This document shows, piece by piece, positions 26,686 to 37,051 of a DNA stretch of 64,000 nucleotides (position 1 is the stretch's first letter; the number at the start of each line of letters is the position of its first letter). Both the position numbers and the translations under genes were made by a program. The DNA is from CAWJJM01 sp963843275 (GTDB lineage: Bacteria > Acidobacteriota > Thermoanaerobaculia > Multivoradales > JBCCEF01): contig CAWJJM010000012.1 of the NCBI GenBank assembly GCA_963843275.1, forward strand, positions 868,001-932,000. Reading direction: 5' to 3'. A model generated the notes under the pieces. The model was not told the DNA's origin and searched no databases. It was given only the letters and a program-made list of their open reading frames with translations.

Positions 26686-27727
26686 CCTCTTCTACTCCCT
26701 GACCCCGGAGCGGGTCCTCGACGCGGTCGAGGCGGCGGGGCTGCACACCAACCCGGTGTGCTACCCGCTGAACTCGTTCGAGAACCGCGTCTACGAGGTG
26801 GAGCTCGAGGACCGCACCCGGATCATCGCCAAGTTCTACCGCCCCGGGCGCTGGAGCGAGGAGCAGATCCTCGAGGAGCACCGCTTCCTCGAGGATCTGG
26901 CGGCCGACGAGGTGCCGGTCTGCCCGGTGCGGCGCTTCCCCGACGGCACCACGCTCAAGCGCCAGGGGCACATCTTCTACAGCCTGGCCGAACGCCGCGG
27001 CGGGCGGGCGCCCGACGAGCTCGACGCCGCGGCGGTCGAGCGGCTCGGCATGCTGGTGGGGCGCCTGCACGCCACCGGCGCGCGGGCGGACGCCCCGCAC
27101 CGGTTGCGGCTGGACGCCGACCGCTTCGTCCGTGCCGACCTCGCCTGGCTCGAGGCGCACGACACCGTGCCCGAGCGCCTGCGCCGGCGCTACTTCGCCG
27201 CCGGCGAGGAGATCACCGGCCGCCTCGACGCGCTCCTCGCCGAGCTCGCCCCGGCCACCCACCGCCTGCACGGCGACCTCCACCTCGGCAACCTGCTGGA
27301 GCGCGACGGCGTGCTCCACGTCCTCGACTTCGACGACATGGTGGTGGGCCCCGCGGTCCAGGACCTGTGGCTGGCGCTTCCCGGACGCGACCGCGAGTCG
27401 CTCCGCCTGCGCGGGGTCTTCCTGGAGGGCTACCAGCGCTTCCGGCTCTTCGAAACCCGCACCCTGCGGCTGATCGAGCCGTTGCGCGGGCTGCGCATGG
27501 TGCACTTCGCCACCTGGCTGGCGCGGCGCTGGCACGACCCCATCTTCCCGGCGACCTGGTCCGACTTCGGCACCGACGCCTGGTGGGAGCGGGAGGTCGC
27601 GGACACCGAGGAGCAGGTGCGCGCCATCCGCCGCGACACCGACCCGTCCTGGGACGCCGCGGCCGACGAGGCGGAGGAGCTCACCAACGCGGACCTGTTC
27701 TGGGACTGGGAGGAGCCGGCGGGCTGA
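26675..27727 (+). CDS. srkA: SrkA/YihE-like serine/threonine protein kinase
   Basis: 350 residues from GTG 26675, overlapping the FKBP gene. Matches stress-response kinase A: N-terminal SFENRVYEVELED, IIAKFYRPGRWSEEQILEEH, Brenner box HRLHGDLHLGNLLERDG with catalytic Asp, and the metal-binding DFDDMVVGPAVQDLW. E. coli SrkA counters stress-induced (Cpx, oxidative) cell death by phosphorylating proteins. Cytoplasmic. The pairing with a periplasmic folding catalyst fits an envelope-stress theme, though that is inference. Confidence 0.9.
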   Translation: MRDDLFYSLTPERVLDAVEAAGLHTNPVCYPLNSFENRVYEVELEDRTRIIAKFYRPGRWSEEQILEEHRFLEDLAADEVPVCPVRRFPDGTTLKRQGHIFYSLAERRGGRAPDELDAAAVERLGMLVGRLHATGARADAPHRLRLDADRFVRADLAWLEAHDTVPERLRRRYFAAGEEITGRLDALLAELAPATHRLHGDLHLGNLLERDGVLHVLDFDDMVVGPAVQDLWLALPGRDRESLRLRGVFLEGYQRFRLFETRTLRLIEPLRGLRMVHFATWLARRWHDPIFPATWSDFGTDAWWEREVADTEEQVRAIRRDTDPSWDAAADEAEELTNADLFWDWEEPAG

Positions 27728-27750
27728 GCCCCGGCCGCGCCGGCGGGGCT
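27727..27750. terminator. GC hairpin between convergent genes
   Basis: AGCCCC (27727-27732) and GGGGCT (27745-27750) with an inner GCCG/CGGC stem and CGC loop. It sits at the junction of the converging srkA-like and rluD-like genes and could terminate both. No T-run follows, so the call is tentative. Confidence 0.35.
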
Positions 27751-28717
27751 ACGGGAGGTCGGGGAACGGCTCGCCGGTCGCCTCCGTCCACAGCCGGAGC
27801 AGGTCCGCCGGCACCGGCGCCTCGAAGCGCAACGCCCGGCCGCCGACGGGGTGGTCGAAGCCGAGGCGCCAGGCGTGCAGGGCCGGCCGCGGGAAGTCAC
27901 GCAGGACGGACTGGCGGCGGCCGGGCAGGCCTTTCCAGCGGTTCTCGCCGTAGTCCGGGTCGCCGACCAGCGGGTGGTGGACGTGCTTGAGGTGGACGCG
28001 GACCTGGTGGGTGCGGCCGCTCTCCAGCCCGACCTCGAGCAGGGAGATCCCGGCGGCGGCGGCGCGCCGCCGCCAGCTCGACCGCGCCGGCCGCCCGTCG
28101 GAGCGCACGGTCATGCGCTTGCGCTCCTGCGGGTGGCGGCCGATCGGGGCGTCCACCTCGCCGCGGGCGGCCGCCTCCCCGTACACCACGGCCAGGTAGC
28201 GCTTCTCGACGCGGCGGGCGGCGAAGGCGCGGCTCAGCGCCCGGTAGGTCTCGGCGGTGCGGGCCACCACCATCACGCCGCTGGTCCCCTTGTCGAGCCG
28301 GTGGACGATCCCCGGGCGGCCCGGACCGCCGACCCCGGCGAGCTCCGGGTGGTGGTGCAGCAGGCGGTGGACCAGCGTGCCGGTGGGGCGGCCGGCCCCC
28401 GGGTGGACGGTCAGGCCGGCGGGCTTGTCGACGACCAGCAGGTGGTCGTCCCGGTAGAGGACCGCGAGCGGGCCCGGCTCGGGCCGCACCCGCTCCTCGG
28501 CCGCCGCCGGCACGTCGCAGGCGACGGTCTCCCCGGCGGCCACCGCGTGCGCGGCGCGCTCCGGCCGGCCGTCGACGGTGACCCGGCCCTCGGCGATCCA
28601 GCGCTGCACCTGGTTGCGGGGCACGTCGAGATGGGCCGCGACGTGCCGGTCCAGCCGCTCGCCGGCCGCCGCGGGCGGCACCCGCCAGAGTCGAGGTCCG
28701 GGCGGCGTGGGGGGCAC
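27749..28717 (-). CDS. rluD: RluA/RluD-family 23S rRNA pseudouridine synthase
   Basis: 322 residues from GTG 28717. N-terminal S4 RNA-binding domain (ERLDRHVAAHLDVPRNQVQRWI), catalytic motif HRLDKGTSGVMVVA with the essential Asp, and RTHQVRVHLKHVHHPLVGDP. It converts uridines in 23S rRNA (helix 69 in RluD) to pseudouridine. It lies 16 bases downstream of lspA, the common lspA-rluD order. RluD versus another RluA subfamily is not certain. Confidence 0.92.
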   Translation of the reverse strand: MPPTPPGPRLWRVPPAAAGERLDRHVAAHLDVPRNQVQRWIAEGRVTVDGRPERAAHAVAAGETVACDVPAAAEERVRPEPGPLAVLYRDDHLLVVDKPAGLTVHPGAGRPTGTLVHRLLHHHPELAGVGGPGRPGIVHRLDKGTSGVMVVARTAETYRALSRAFAARRVEKRYLAVVYGEAAARGEVDAPIGRHPQERKRMTVRSDGRPARSSWRRRAAAAGISLLEVGLESGRTHQVRVHLKHVHHPLVGDPDYGENRWKGLPGRRQSVLRDFPRPALHAWRLGFDHPVGGRALRFEAPVPADLLRLWTEATGEPFPDLP

Positions 28718-28733
28718 GGGCGCCGCGGGCCGC

Positions 28734-29300
28734 TCAGAGGTTGCGGTCGGGGTCGGCCGGCCGCGCGGCGACCTCGGCGCGACGCTCCGGGGCGAGCTGC
28801 ATCCGGTGCCAGCGCGGCACCAGGGTCTCGAAGACCATCAGCAGGATGCCCACGGTGATGGCGCTGTCGGCGACGTTGAAGGCCGGCCAGTGGTAGGTCC
28901 CGAGCTGGACGTCGAGGAAGTCGGTCACCGCGCCGCTCGCCACGCGGTCGACCAGGTTGCCCACCGCGCCGCCGCCGACCAGGGTCAGCGCGAAGAGCAG
29001 CAGGCGGTCGCGCCCCGGGGTGAGCCAGAAGTACAGGACGACGGCGGCCAGCGCGGCCAGCCCGAGGGCCGCCAGCAGCCAGCTCATCGCCCCGTGGTCG
29101 GAAGCCAGCAGGCCGAAGGCGACGCCGGTGTTGCGCACGTGGACCAGGTTGAAGAACCCGGGCACGACCGCCTCGCTCGCCCCCTGGGGAAGGTGCGCCT
29201 CGACCAGCCACTTGGTCCACTGGTCGAGCACCAGCACGACGAGGGAGACGAAGAGGAAGCGGCCTTTGAGGGAAGCGTTGCGCAACGGCGGTGTCTCCAC
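28734..29300 (-). CDS. lspA: lipoprotein signal peptidase (SPase II)
   Basis: 188 residues with four membrane helices. The catalytic aspartates lie in NLVDRVASGAVTDFLD and FNVADSAI; the N-terminal DQWTKWLVE and VRNTGVAFG motifs are also conserved. It cleaves prolipoprotein signal peptides before the lipid-modified Cys in the inner membrane, serving the several lipoproteins predicted in this window. The C-terminal tail is longer than usual by about 20 residues. Coupled with rluD. Confidence 0.95.
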   Translation of the reverse strand: METPPLRNASLKGRFLFVSLVVLVLDQWTKWLVEAHLPQGASEAVVPGFFNLVHVRNTGVAFGLLASDHGAMSWLLAALGLAALAAVVLYFWLTPGRDRLLLFALTLVGGGAVGNLVDRVASGAVTDFLDVQLGTYHWPAFNVADSAITVGILLMVFETLVPRWHRMQLAPERRAEVAARPADPDRNL

Positions 29301-29343
29301 GGGAGGTGCGGGGCGGTGGCCGCGGCGGGCGGCGAGGGGGATT

Positions 29344-29988
29344 CTATCCGACCGGGCCGAGCCGCCGGCGCACCGCCTCGAGCAGCCGCCGGCGCGGCGC
29401 GGCGCGGCGCAGGGCGCCGATCGCCGCCACCCCGTGGGCCCCGGCCGCGGCGACCTCCGGCACCCGCTCGGCGGTGACCCCGCCGAGGGCGAGCACCGGC
29501 ACGCCCACGGCGGCCGCGCGGGCCAGCGCCTCGACGCCGGCGGGCGGCCCGTAGGGCGCCTTGCTCGGCGTCGCCCAGACCGGCCCGAAGGTCACGTAGT
29601 CGACGCCCTCGGCGGCGGCGGCGGCGACCTCCTCGAGACGGTGCGTCGAGCGTCCCACCAGGATCCGGGCGCCGCGACGGGCCGCCGCGGCCCGCAACAG
29701 GTCGGCCGGCAGGCCCGCCGCGGGCAGGTGGACGCCGTCGGCGCCGGCGGCGAGGGCGACGTCGAGGCGGCCGTTGACCACCAGGGTCACCGCCGGACCC
29801 AGCAGGGCGCGGGCGCGCCGCGCCCGCTGCAGCAGGGCGGCGTCGTCGAGGTCCTTCTCGCGGAGCTGGAAGGCGGGGACGCCGTCGTCGGCCGCCTGCC
29901 GCAGCCAGTCGTCGAGGTCGACGGCCAGCGTGCGCCGGTCCGAGATCGCCAACACCCTGGGGACCGGCCGGTCCGGGCGCTCAGCCAC
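29344..29988 (-). CDS. thiE: thiamine phosphate synthase
   Basis: 214 residues from GTG 29988, overlapping the upstream small membrane-protein gene by eight bases. TIM-barrel motifs: FQLREKDLDDAAL, VNGRLDVALAAGADGVHLP, ILVGRSTHRLEE, VDYVTFGPVWATPSK (phosphate-binding), VLALGGVTAERVPEV. It joins HMP-PP and THZ-P to form thiamine monophosphate. The family also contains TenI-like proteins; the RSTH in place of the usual S(C/V)H segment leaves that open. Confidence 0.88.
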   Translation of the reverse strand: MAERPDRPVPRVLAISDRRTLAVDLDDWLRQAADDGVPAFQLREKDLDDAALLQRARRARALLGPAVTLVVNGRLDVALAAGADGVHLPAAGLPADLLRAAAARRGARILVGRSTHRLEEVAAAAAEGVDYVTFGPVWATPSKAPYGPPAGVEALARAAAVGVPVLALGGVTAERVPEVAAAGAHGVAAIGALRRAAPRRRLLEAVRRRLGPVG

Positions 29989-30253
29989 GGGAGCGGAGGA
30001 AGCGGCCGAGCAGGAGGTCGAGGTCGTGGGTGCCCCAGACCAGGTGGTAGACGCCGAAGCCGCTCACCGCGCCGCGCACCGTCGGGTGGCTGAGGACGTC
30101 GTGGAGCGGCGTGGCGGTCAGCGGCGCGATCCACCGCGACCAGACGGGGAGCCACGGGGCGTACATCAACAGCGTCCCCACGGCCAGGCACCAGACGATG
30201 AAGAGGATCGCCAGGACGGGGGACGGGGGGAGCGGGGCGGGAGGCTCGGGCAT
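29981..30253 (-). CDS. small membrane protein of unknown function
   Basis: 90 residues, ATG 30253. One clear membrane helix near the N-terminus (VLAILFIVWCLAVGTLLMYA) after a Pro-rich start; the C-terminal half (VSGFGVYHLVWGTHDLDLLLGR) is conserved-looking but not recognised. It overlaps thiE by eight bases, so the two are co-translated. Confidence 0.65.
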   Translation of the reverse strand: MPEPPAPLPPSPVLAILFIVWCLAVGTLLMYAPWLPVWSRWIAPLTATPLHDVLSHPTVRGAVSGFGVYHLVWGTHDLDLLLGRFLRSRG

Positions 30254-30295
30254 GCCGGGCAGGGATTGTAGCCCGGTCCCGCCCGGCCCGACGGC

Positions 30296-32989
30296 TCAGC
30301 CGCCGTCCTTGCCGTGCCGGGGCGGCCGGCGGTGCGCCGACCCCCGCTCGCTGCGGCCGCGCGACGACGCGGTCGAGCGCGACGGGCGGGCCGCGCCGCG
30401 CCGCGCCGGGGCCGACCGGCGCGCGGCGGCGCCGGAGGAGCGACCGCTCCGCACCCCTGCCGACGAGCGGGCCCGGGGGGCGCGCGCCGGGGTCCGGGAG
30501 GGCGCCGCGGCGCGGGGCGCGGTGCGGCCGCCCCGCGGGCTGGCCGCCGGGGCGGCGCCCCGGCCGCCGCGCGGGCGCACCGAAGAGCGCGAGGAGGCGG
30601 CGGGCCGGCGGCCCCCGCGGTTCGGCGAGCCTGCCGCCGGCGGCCGGGAGCCGCCGCGCTGCGGGGCGGCGGAGGAACCGGCCGACGGGCTCCGTCGCGG
30701 GGTGGCGGCCGGCGGCCGGGCCGGCGGCGCCGAGGACCCGCTCCGCTGCGGGTCGCGGCGGATGCCGCCGACCACGCGCCGCGCCGGCGGCGCCGCCGAG
30801 CGGGCGCCGCGCTCGGTGCGGGGTGGCACCGTCACCCGGCGGGGGGCGGCAGGTTGTCGGGCGCCGGCCGTGGCGCCGGACGCCCGGAAACGCGGCGACA
30901 CGGAGTACTCCCGGGAAACGGCGCCGGGGCGGCCGGAGCCGCCCCGGGAGGAGGGCGTCGTGTCGCCTCGGGGGACCGCCCGCGGCGCGGCGGCCCCGGA
31001 GCTGCCCCGGGCGCTCGGCCGCGGGGTGACGGTCCGCGGCCGGGCGGCCTGACCACGCTGCGGGTCCCGCATCCGCTGGGAGGCCGAGGGGTTGGAGGGA
31101 GACGTGCGGACGCCGCTGCCGGGCCGTGCGCTCGGCCGCGGGGTGACGGTCCGCGGCCGGGCTGCCTGACCACGCTCCGGGTCCCGCATCCGCTCGGAGG
31201 CCGAGGGAGCGGAGGGAGCGGTGCGGACGCCGCTGCCGGGCCGCGCGCTCACCCGCGGTGACACGGTGCCCCGCGGAGCGGTGGCGTCGGGACGGGCGCG
31301 GATCACCCCGCGGGTGCTCGCGACGGGGCGCTCGGAAGGCGCCGCGCCGCGCCCGCCGGCGGCCGGTCGGTCGGTCCGCACGGAGCCGCGGGGGACGACC
31401 CGGACGCCGCTGTCGTCCGGCCCGCCGGGGGTGCCACGGGCGGAGCGGACCGCGGGCGACGCGCCGCGGCGGACGGTGGCACGGGGTCGCGCCACGGTGG
31501 CGTCGGTGGGCCGTAGCGGCGTTCCGGAGAGCCGCGCCCCGCGGGTCCGGTCGGTCACCAGCACGCGCTGCTCCACGTCCCGGGGCAGGGCGCCGCGCCG
31601 CGCCACGAAGGCCGTCACGTCCGGCAGGTCGCGGCCGCCGGCGGCGACCCGGGCGCCGGGACGGGTGCGCAGGGCGCGGAGAGCGCGCTCGGGGTCACGC
31701 CAGTCGTCGCGCCCCAGCGGCCGCGTGTCGGTGGTGATGATGCCGCGCGGCAGCGCCCGTCCGCCGTGGTGCCGCTCCCAGCTCCGGCCGCGCCAGACGT
31801 GGCGCGACTGGAAGCGGGTCCCGAAGTAGCCGACGTCGCAGAAGGTCCAGTCGCCGAAGATGCCCCAGTCGCCGCCGGCCCAGCCGTAGACGCCGAAGCG
31901 GAAGCCGGCGCTCTGGCGATAGCGCGGGTGGTAGTAGTGCGTGTAGTAGCCCACCGGCACCCACGCCACCTGGCTCGGACCCCAGTACCAGTAGACCCAG
32001 GCGGGCGAGAACGCGGTCCCCGGGTACCACACCCACCCGTAGGCGGGCTGGTAGTCCCAGGTGCCGTAGTGGTAGGGCACCCAGCCCCAGGGCTCGTAGG
32101 AGACCCAGGTCAGTCCGATCGGCGTGTGCTCCCAGCGGCCGTTCCAGTAGGGCGACCACCCGGCCTCCACCCGCGGCCGCCAGGCGGCGCGGTCGTCGAC
32201 CGAGATCCAGTCGCCGTGCTGGTCCAGCGGCGCCGCGGCGTAGCGCAGCGAGCGGTCGACGTGGCCGGAGTCGTCCACGGCGCGGTCCAGCCGGTCGCCC
32301 CAGCGCTCGAGGTCGTCGAGGGCGCTGGCGGTGCGCACCACGCTCCGCGGCGCGCGGTCGCCGTCGAGGATCGCCTCCTCGCCGCCGCGGACCACCACCG
32401 AGCCGCGGCCGGTGTCGACCTCCGCCCAGCCGTCGCGGGCCACCACCTGCGACCAGTCGCCGCCGGCGGCGGTGATCCGGTAGGAGCCGGCCTGCTGCAC
32501 GTAGACGGTGCCGTTGGGCAGCTCGACGCGCGGCAGCTCGTCGCCGAGCGCGTCGGCGAAGACCACGAGCTGGAGGTGGCCCTCGAGCAGGACCAGGTCG
32601 GTCAGGGTGTCCCCGGTCTCCGGCGAGCCGGCGAGGCGGGTGAGGACCAGCTCGCTGTCGCCGTCGAGGCGGAGCAGGTTGCCGTCCGACAGGAGCATCT
32701 CCACCCGCGAGCCGGGCGCCACCCACAGGCGGTCGCCGGCGAGCACCGGCTGGTTGATCTGCAGGTCGTCGCGCGCGCCGTCGTCCCCCTGCACGAGGGT
32801 GGCGTCGCCGACCAGGTTGCGGACGTAGCTGTAGCCGGCGTCGTAGCCCGCCGGATCGTCGCCGGCCCCCGGATCGTCGTAGGCGCCGACCGACTGTGCG
32901 GCCGCCGGCAGCGCGCCGAGCAAAAGGACGGCGACGGCGGTCGCCGCGAGGGTCCGGAGCACGGTTTCGCAGGATGTGGACTTCGTCAT
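30296..32989 (-). CDS. FecR-domain / DUF6600 protein with Arg-Ser-Pro-rich tail
   Basis: 897 residues from ATG 32989 (MTKSTSCETVLRTLAATAVAVLLL gives a signal peptide; longer in-frame starts lack one). A FecR-like beta domain spans about 60-180 (VLAGDRLWVAPGSRVEMLLSD). DUF6600 follows at about 215-340, very rich in Trp and Tyr (WVSYEPWGWVPYHYGTWDY, GWVWYPGTAFSPAWVYWYWG). The last 450 residues are a basic, low-complexity Arg/Pro/Ser/Gly tail with a 39-residue tandem duplication. Secreted; FecR-DUF6600 proteins are common in Acidobacteriota and Proteobacteria but their role is unknown. The basic tail may bind nucleic acid or polysaccharide (inference). Confidence 0.8.
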   Translation of the reverse strand: MTKSTSCETVLRTLAATAVAVLLLGALPAAAQSVGAYDDPGAGDDPAGYDAGYSYVRNLVGDATLVQGDDGARDDLQINQPVLAGDRLWVAPGSRVEMLLSDGNLLRLDGDSELVLTRLAGSPETGDTLTDLVLLEGHLQLVVFADALGDELPRVELPNGTVYVQQAGSYRITAAGGDWSQVVARDGWAEVDTGRGSVVVRGGEEAILDGDRAPRSVVRTASALDDLERWGDRLDRAVDDSGHVDRSLRYAAAPLDQHGDWISVDDRAAWRPRVEAGWSPYWNGRWEHTPIGLTWVSYEPWGWVPYHYGTWDYQPAYGWVWYPGTAFSPAWVYWYWGPSQVAWVPVGYYTHYYHPRYRQSAGFRFGVYGWAGGDWGIFGDWTFCDVGYFGTRFQSRHVWRGRSWERHHGGRALPRGIITTDTRPLGRDDWRDPERALRALRTRPGARVAAGGRDLPDVTAFVARRGALPRDVEQRVLVTDRTRGARLSGTPLRPTDATVARPRATVRRGASPAVRSARGTPGGPDDSGVRVVPRGSVRTDRPAAGGRGAAPSERPVASTRGVIRARPDATAPRGTVSPRVSARPGSGVRTAPSAPSASERMRDPERGQAARPRTVTPRPSARPGSGVRTSPSNPSASQRMRDPQRGQAARPRTVTPRPSARGSSGAAAPRAVPRGDTTPSSRGGSGRPGAVSREYSVSPRFRASGATAGARQPAAPRRVTVPPRTERGARSAAPPARRVVGGIRRDPQRSGSSAPPARPPAATPRRSPSAGSSAAPQRGGSRPPAAGSPNRGGRRPAASSRSSVRPRGGRGAAPAASPRGGRTAPRAAAPSRTPARAPRARSSAGVRSGRSSGAAARRSAPARRGAARPSRSTASSRGRSERGSAHRRPPRHGKDGG
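31021..31254 (-). repeat. 117-bp tandem duplication inside the DUF6600 gene
   Basis: Two direct units of 117 bases (31021-31137 and 31138-31254), encoding 39 residues each in frame. The units share RMRDP, GQAARPRTVTPRPSA and RPGSGVRT and differ at a few residues. The in-frame length argues for duplication tolerated by selection. Confidence 0.75.
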
Positions 32990-33115
32990 GGCAGTTGGCC
33001 TCCGCGTTCGGCCCCCGGTGGCGCGGCCCGCGGTTCGGTCGCGCGGCCGGGGGACTTCCGCCTCTCGGAAGAGCAACTCCCGGACCAGGCCGGGCGGCGG
33101 CCGGGAAAGGCAATC

Positions 33116-33144
33116 GTGGCAGGGGTTTCGCGGTTGGCTATAAT
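33116..33144 (+). promoter_or_regulatory. sigma70-type promoter of the CNB-domain gene
   Basis: GTGGCA (33116-33121), 17-base spacer and a perfect TATAAT (33139-33144), about 100 bases before the ATG at 33247. A consensus -10 stands out in this GC-rich DNA. It probably drives the CNB protein, def, the cohesin-like lipoprotein and perhaps cysS. Confidence 0.6.
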
Positions 33145-33246
33145 GAGCCGACGCAGGCACGGGTGTCCACCCGGGGCGTCACCGGCGTCCCCCTCAGGGT
33201 CCCTTTCCGAGATGCCGCAGAGCAGAGGAAGATCGGGTCGAAGCGC

Positions 33247-34137
33247 ATGGTGTTCAAGGGGTGGTTCAAGGGCTCCCAGGGCAACGAGCCGTCGCGCGCG
33301 GCGGACGAGCTGACGATCGAGGACCTGATCGTCCTGGAGCGCTACGCGGAGGCGGAGGAGCGCCTCAAGTCCTCCTTGAAGGCCGATCCGGACGACCTGC
33401 ACGCCCACCTCAAGCTGGCCGAGGTCTACACCGGCCTCGGCCGCGGCGAGTCCGCCGCCGAGCAGTACGGCTTCGTGGCCGACGGATACGCCGAGGACGG
33501 TTTCTACGACAAGGGGATCGCGCTGCTCGCCAAGGCCATGAAGCTCAGTCCCGCCGACCAGGCGCTGCGCCACAAGCTCTACGCCTTCGAGCGTGCGAAG
33601 GGGCTGGAGCACAAGCGGGCGGCGGCGGTGGAGGGCCTGCGCTCGAACCGGCTGCCGGGCGTCGGCTCCGGCACCCAGATCCTCCGGGTGCAGCGCTACT
33701 GGCCGCAGCTCGCGGTGTCGCCGCTGCTGCAGCGGATCGGTGCCGACCAGCTCCGGCGCCTGTTCTCCGGGATCGAGCCGGTCCGGCTCGATCCGGGCAC
33801 CGAGCTCGTCGCCCGGGGCTCCGACCGCCAGGCGCTGTGGATCGTCGTCAACGGCGCCGTGCAGGTCGTCCTCGAGCGCCCCGACGGCTCGACCACCGAA
33901 CTGCGGCGCTTCGGGCCGGGCGACATCGTGGGCGAGGCGGCGCTGTTCAACCACGAGCCGTGGCCGGCGAGCTACTGGGTGGCGGAGCCGTCGCTGCTGC
34001 TCCTGCTCGACCGCACCGGGCTCGAGCACACCCTGGCCGGCAACTCCGACCCGGTCGGCTTCCTCGAGGCGCTGCGCTGCGACGGGAACGACGCGGACAT
34101 CGCCCGCATCGTCGCCCAGCTCGAGGCGCGCGGCTGA
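33247..34137 (+). CDS. TPR + cyclic-nucleotide-binding-domain protein
   Basis: 296 residues. The N-terminal 110 residues form TPR-like helices (YAEAEERLKSSLKADPDDLHAHLKLAEVY). A cyclic-nucleotide-binding beta-roll follows at about 160-285 (PGTELVARGSDRQALWIVVNG, GPGDIVGEAALFNHEPWPASYW). The phosphate-binding cassette is only partly matched and no HTH follows, so it is a sensor or scaffold rather than a CRP-type activator. Its stop overlaps the def start as TGATG. Confidence 0.82.
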   Translation: MVFKGWFKGSQGNEPSRAADELTIEDLIVLERYAEAEERLKSSLKADPDDLHAHLKLAEVYTGLGRGESAAEQYGFVADGYAEDGFYDKGIALLAKAMKLSPADQALRHKLYAFERAKGLEHKRAAAVEGLRSNRLPGVGSGTQILRVQRYWPQLAVSPLLQRIGADQLRRLFSGIEPVRLDPGTELVARGSDRQALWIVVNGAVQVVLERPDGSTTELRRFGPGDIVGEAALFNHEPWPASYWVAEPSLLLLLDRTGLEHTLAGNSDPVGFLEALRCDGNDADIARIVAQLEARG

Positions 34138-34658
34138 TGGCGGTCCTGCCGATCCGGCTCTTCCCCGACGAGGTGCTGCGGGTGCGCTGCCCGGAGGTGG
34201 ACACCTTCGACGAGGCGCTCGCCCGACTGGTGGCCGACCTCATCGAGACGGTGCACCGCGCCCCGGGGGTGGGCCTCGCCGCGCCCCAGGTCGGCGTGGA
34301 GCGCCGGGTGATGGTCGTCGACCTGTCGGTGGGCGAGGATCCCGAGCAGCTCCACGTCTTCGTCAATCCGCGGATCCTCGAGGAGGAGGGGCTGGTGACC
34401 GACTTCGAGGGCTGCCTGTCGATCCCCGGGATCAGCGAGAAGGTCGACCGCCCGCGGCGCATCCGGGTGGCGGCGCAGGACCTCGAGGGCCACGACTTCG
34501 AGATGGAGGCCGAGGAGTGGCTGGCGCGGGCGATCTGCCACGAGACCGATCACCTCGACGGCGTGCTGTTCGTCGACCGTCTGCGCGGCCTGCGCCGCGA
34601 CAAGGTGCGCCGCCAGCTCCGCCGGATGGTGCGCGAGCGCGCGGAGGCGACGCCGTGA
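34137..34658 (+). CDS. def: peptide deformylase
   Basis: 173 residues. All three family motifs are present: GVGLAAPQVG, EGCLSIPG (metal-binding Cys) and ICHETDHLDGVLF (HExxH-type metal and catalytic residues). It removes the N-formyl group from nascent proteins; Fe(II)/Zn enzyme. Start ATG 34137 shares a base with the preceding stop (TGATG), and it overlaps the next gene by GTGA. Confidence 0.96.
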   Translation: MAVLPIRLFPDEVLRVRCPEVDTFDEALARLVADLIETVHRAPGVGLAAPQVGVERRVMVVDLSVGEDPEQLHVFVNPRILEEEGLVTDFEGCLSIPGISEKVDRPRRIRVAAQDLEGHDFEMEAEEWLARAICHETDHLDGVLFVDRLRGLRRDKVRRQLRRMVRERAEATP

Positions 34659-35191
34659 GGCGGGCCCTGGCGGCCGCCGTGCTCCTGGCGCTGGCCGCCG
34701 CGTGCGGTGGCGGCGGCGGGGGCGGCGGCGGCACCGGTCCGACGCCGCCGGCGCAGAGCCTCACCTTCACGCCGGCCGGCACGTCGTCCGGCGCCTCCGT
34801 CACCCTGCAGCGCAGCGGCACCGATCCGCAGGTCCTGGTGCTCGAGGTCCGCGCCCAGCAGGTGAGTGACCTCTACGGGCTGTACTTCGACCTCGCGTAC
34901 CCGGCGGCGGCGCTCAGCTTCGAGGGCGCCACCGAGGGGTCGCTGCTGTCGAGCGGGGGCATCCAGACCTCGCTGCAGGTCGCCGAGCAGAGCGACAGGC
35001 TGGTCGTCGGGCTCACCCGACTCGGGGCGGTGAGCGGCGCCGACGGCGCCGGCACCCTGCTCACCCTGCGCTTCCGCGCCATCGCCACCGGCAACGGCTC
35101 GCTCTCCTTCAGCCGCCAGGGCGCCGTCGACTCGAACGGGCGGACCCTCCAGCTCGACTGGCTCGGCGGCACCGCACGGATCCAGCTCTAG
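34655..35191 (+). CDS. cohesin-domain-like lipoprotein
   Basis: 178 residues from GTG 34655 (GTGA overlap). A lipoprotein signal (LLALAAACGGG) is followed by a poly-Gly linker and one beta-sandwich domain. Its pattern (LYGLYFDLAYPAAALSFEGAT, then LTLRFRAIATGNGSLSF) is that of cohesin or carbohydrate-binding-like folds. In non-cellulosomal bacteria such single domains are surface lipoproteins of unknown ligand. Lies between def and cysS, 12 bases before cysS. Confidence 0.72.
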   Translation: MRRALAAAVLLALAAACGGGGGGGGGTGPTPPAQSLTFTPAGTSSGASVTLQRSGTDPQVLVLEVRAQQVSDLYGLYFDLAYPAAALSFEGATEGSLLSSGGIQTSLQVAEQSDRLVVGLTRLGAVSGADGAGTLLTLRFRAIATGNGSLSFSRQGAVDSNGRTLQLDWLGGTARIQL

Positions 35192-35203
35192 CCGGCCGCC
35201 GCC

Positions 35204-36632
<1,429 letters not shown>

Positions 36633-36704
36633 GCGGGGCCGACGGATGGGCCGCCGTCCCAGCGACTTCCGCCGTCAGCCGCGATCCGCGCCGGGCGCGG
36701 CCGG

Positions 36705-37046
36705 GTGGGGGAGGAGGCCGCCGTCGCCTGGCTGGAGCGCCGGGGCTACCGGCGTCGTCGAGCGCAACGCCCGCACCCCGCCGGGGAGATCGACCTGGTG
36801 GCGCGCGACGGCGACACCCTCTGCTTCGTCGAGATCAAGGCGCGGACCAGCGGCGCCTACGGCGCGGCGGTCGACCGCGGTGGGCCCGCCAAGCGGCGCC
36901 GCCTGTGGCGCGCCGCATCGCTGTGGCTGGCCGCCCATCCGGCCGACGCCCCGTGCCGGTTCGACGTCCTGGGGCTCGACGAGCGCGACGGCGGCTGGGG
37001 ATTCACCCTCCTGCGGGACGCGTTCGAGGGGAGTGACCAGGCCTGA
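36705..37046 (+). CDS. YraN/UPF0102 family endonuclease-like protein
   Basis: 113 residues as an open frame from GTG 36705; the likely true start is ATG 36646 in another frame. Recognisable parts: EEAAVAWLERRGY, AGEIDLVARDGDTLCFVEIKARTSGAYG (the nuclease-fold core of UPF0102) and CRFDVLGLD. Between about 36756 and 36778 the family's N-rich motif reads correctly only in another frame (VVERNARTP), implying two compensating indels, continuing the error-rich patch in cysS. Function of the family is poorly known; Holliday-junction-resolvase-like fold. Confidence 0.75.
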   Translation: MGEEAAVAWLERRGYRRRRAQRPHPAGEIDLVARDGDTLCFVEIKARTSGAYGAAVDRGGPAKRRRLWRAASLWLAAHPADAPCRFDVLGLDERDGGWGFTLLRDAFEGSDQA

Positions 37047-37051
37047 AGCGG

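Noticed and set aside
33000..33246. Plus-strand start near 32896 for the CNB-domain protein
   Set aside because: That stretch contains the promoter with TATAAT and codes for low-complexity peptide; the family-like sequence begins at 33247.
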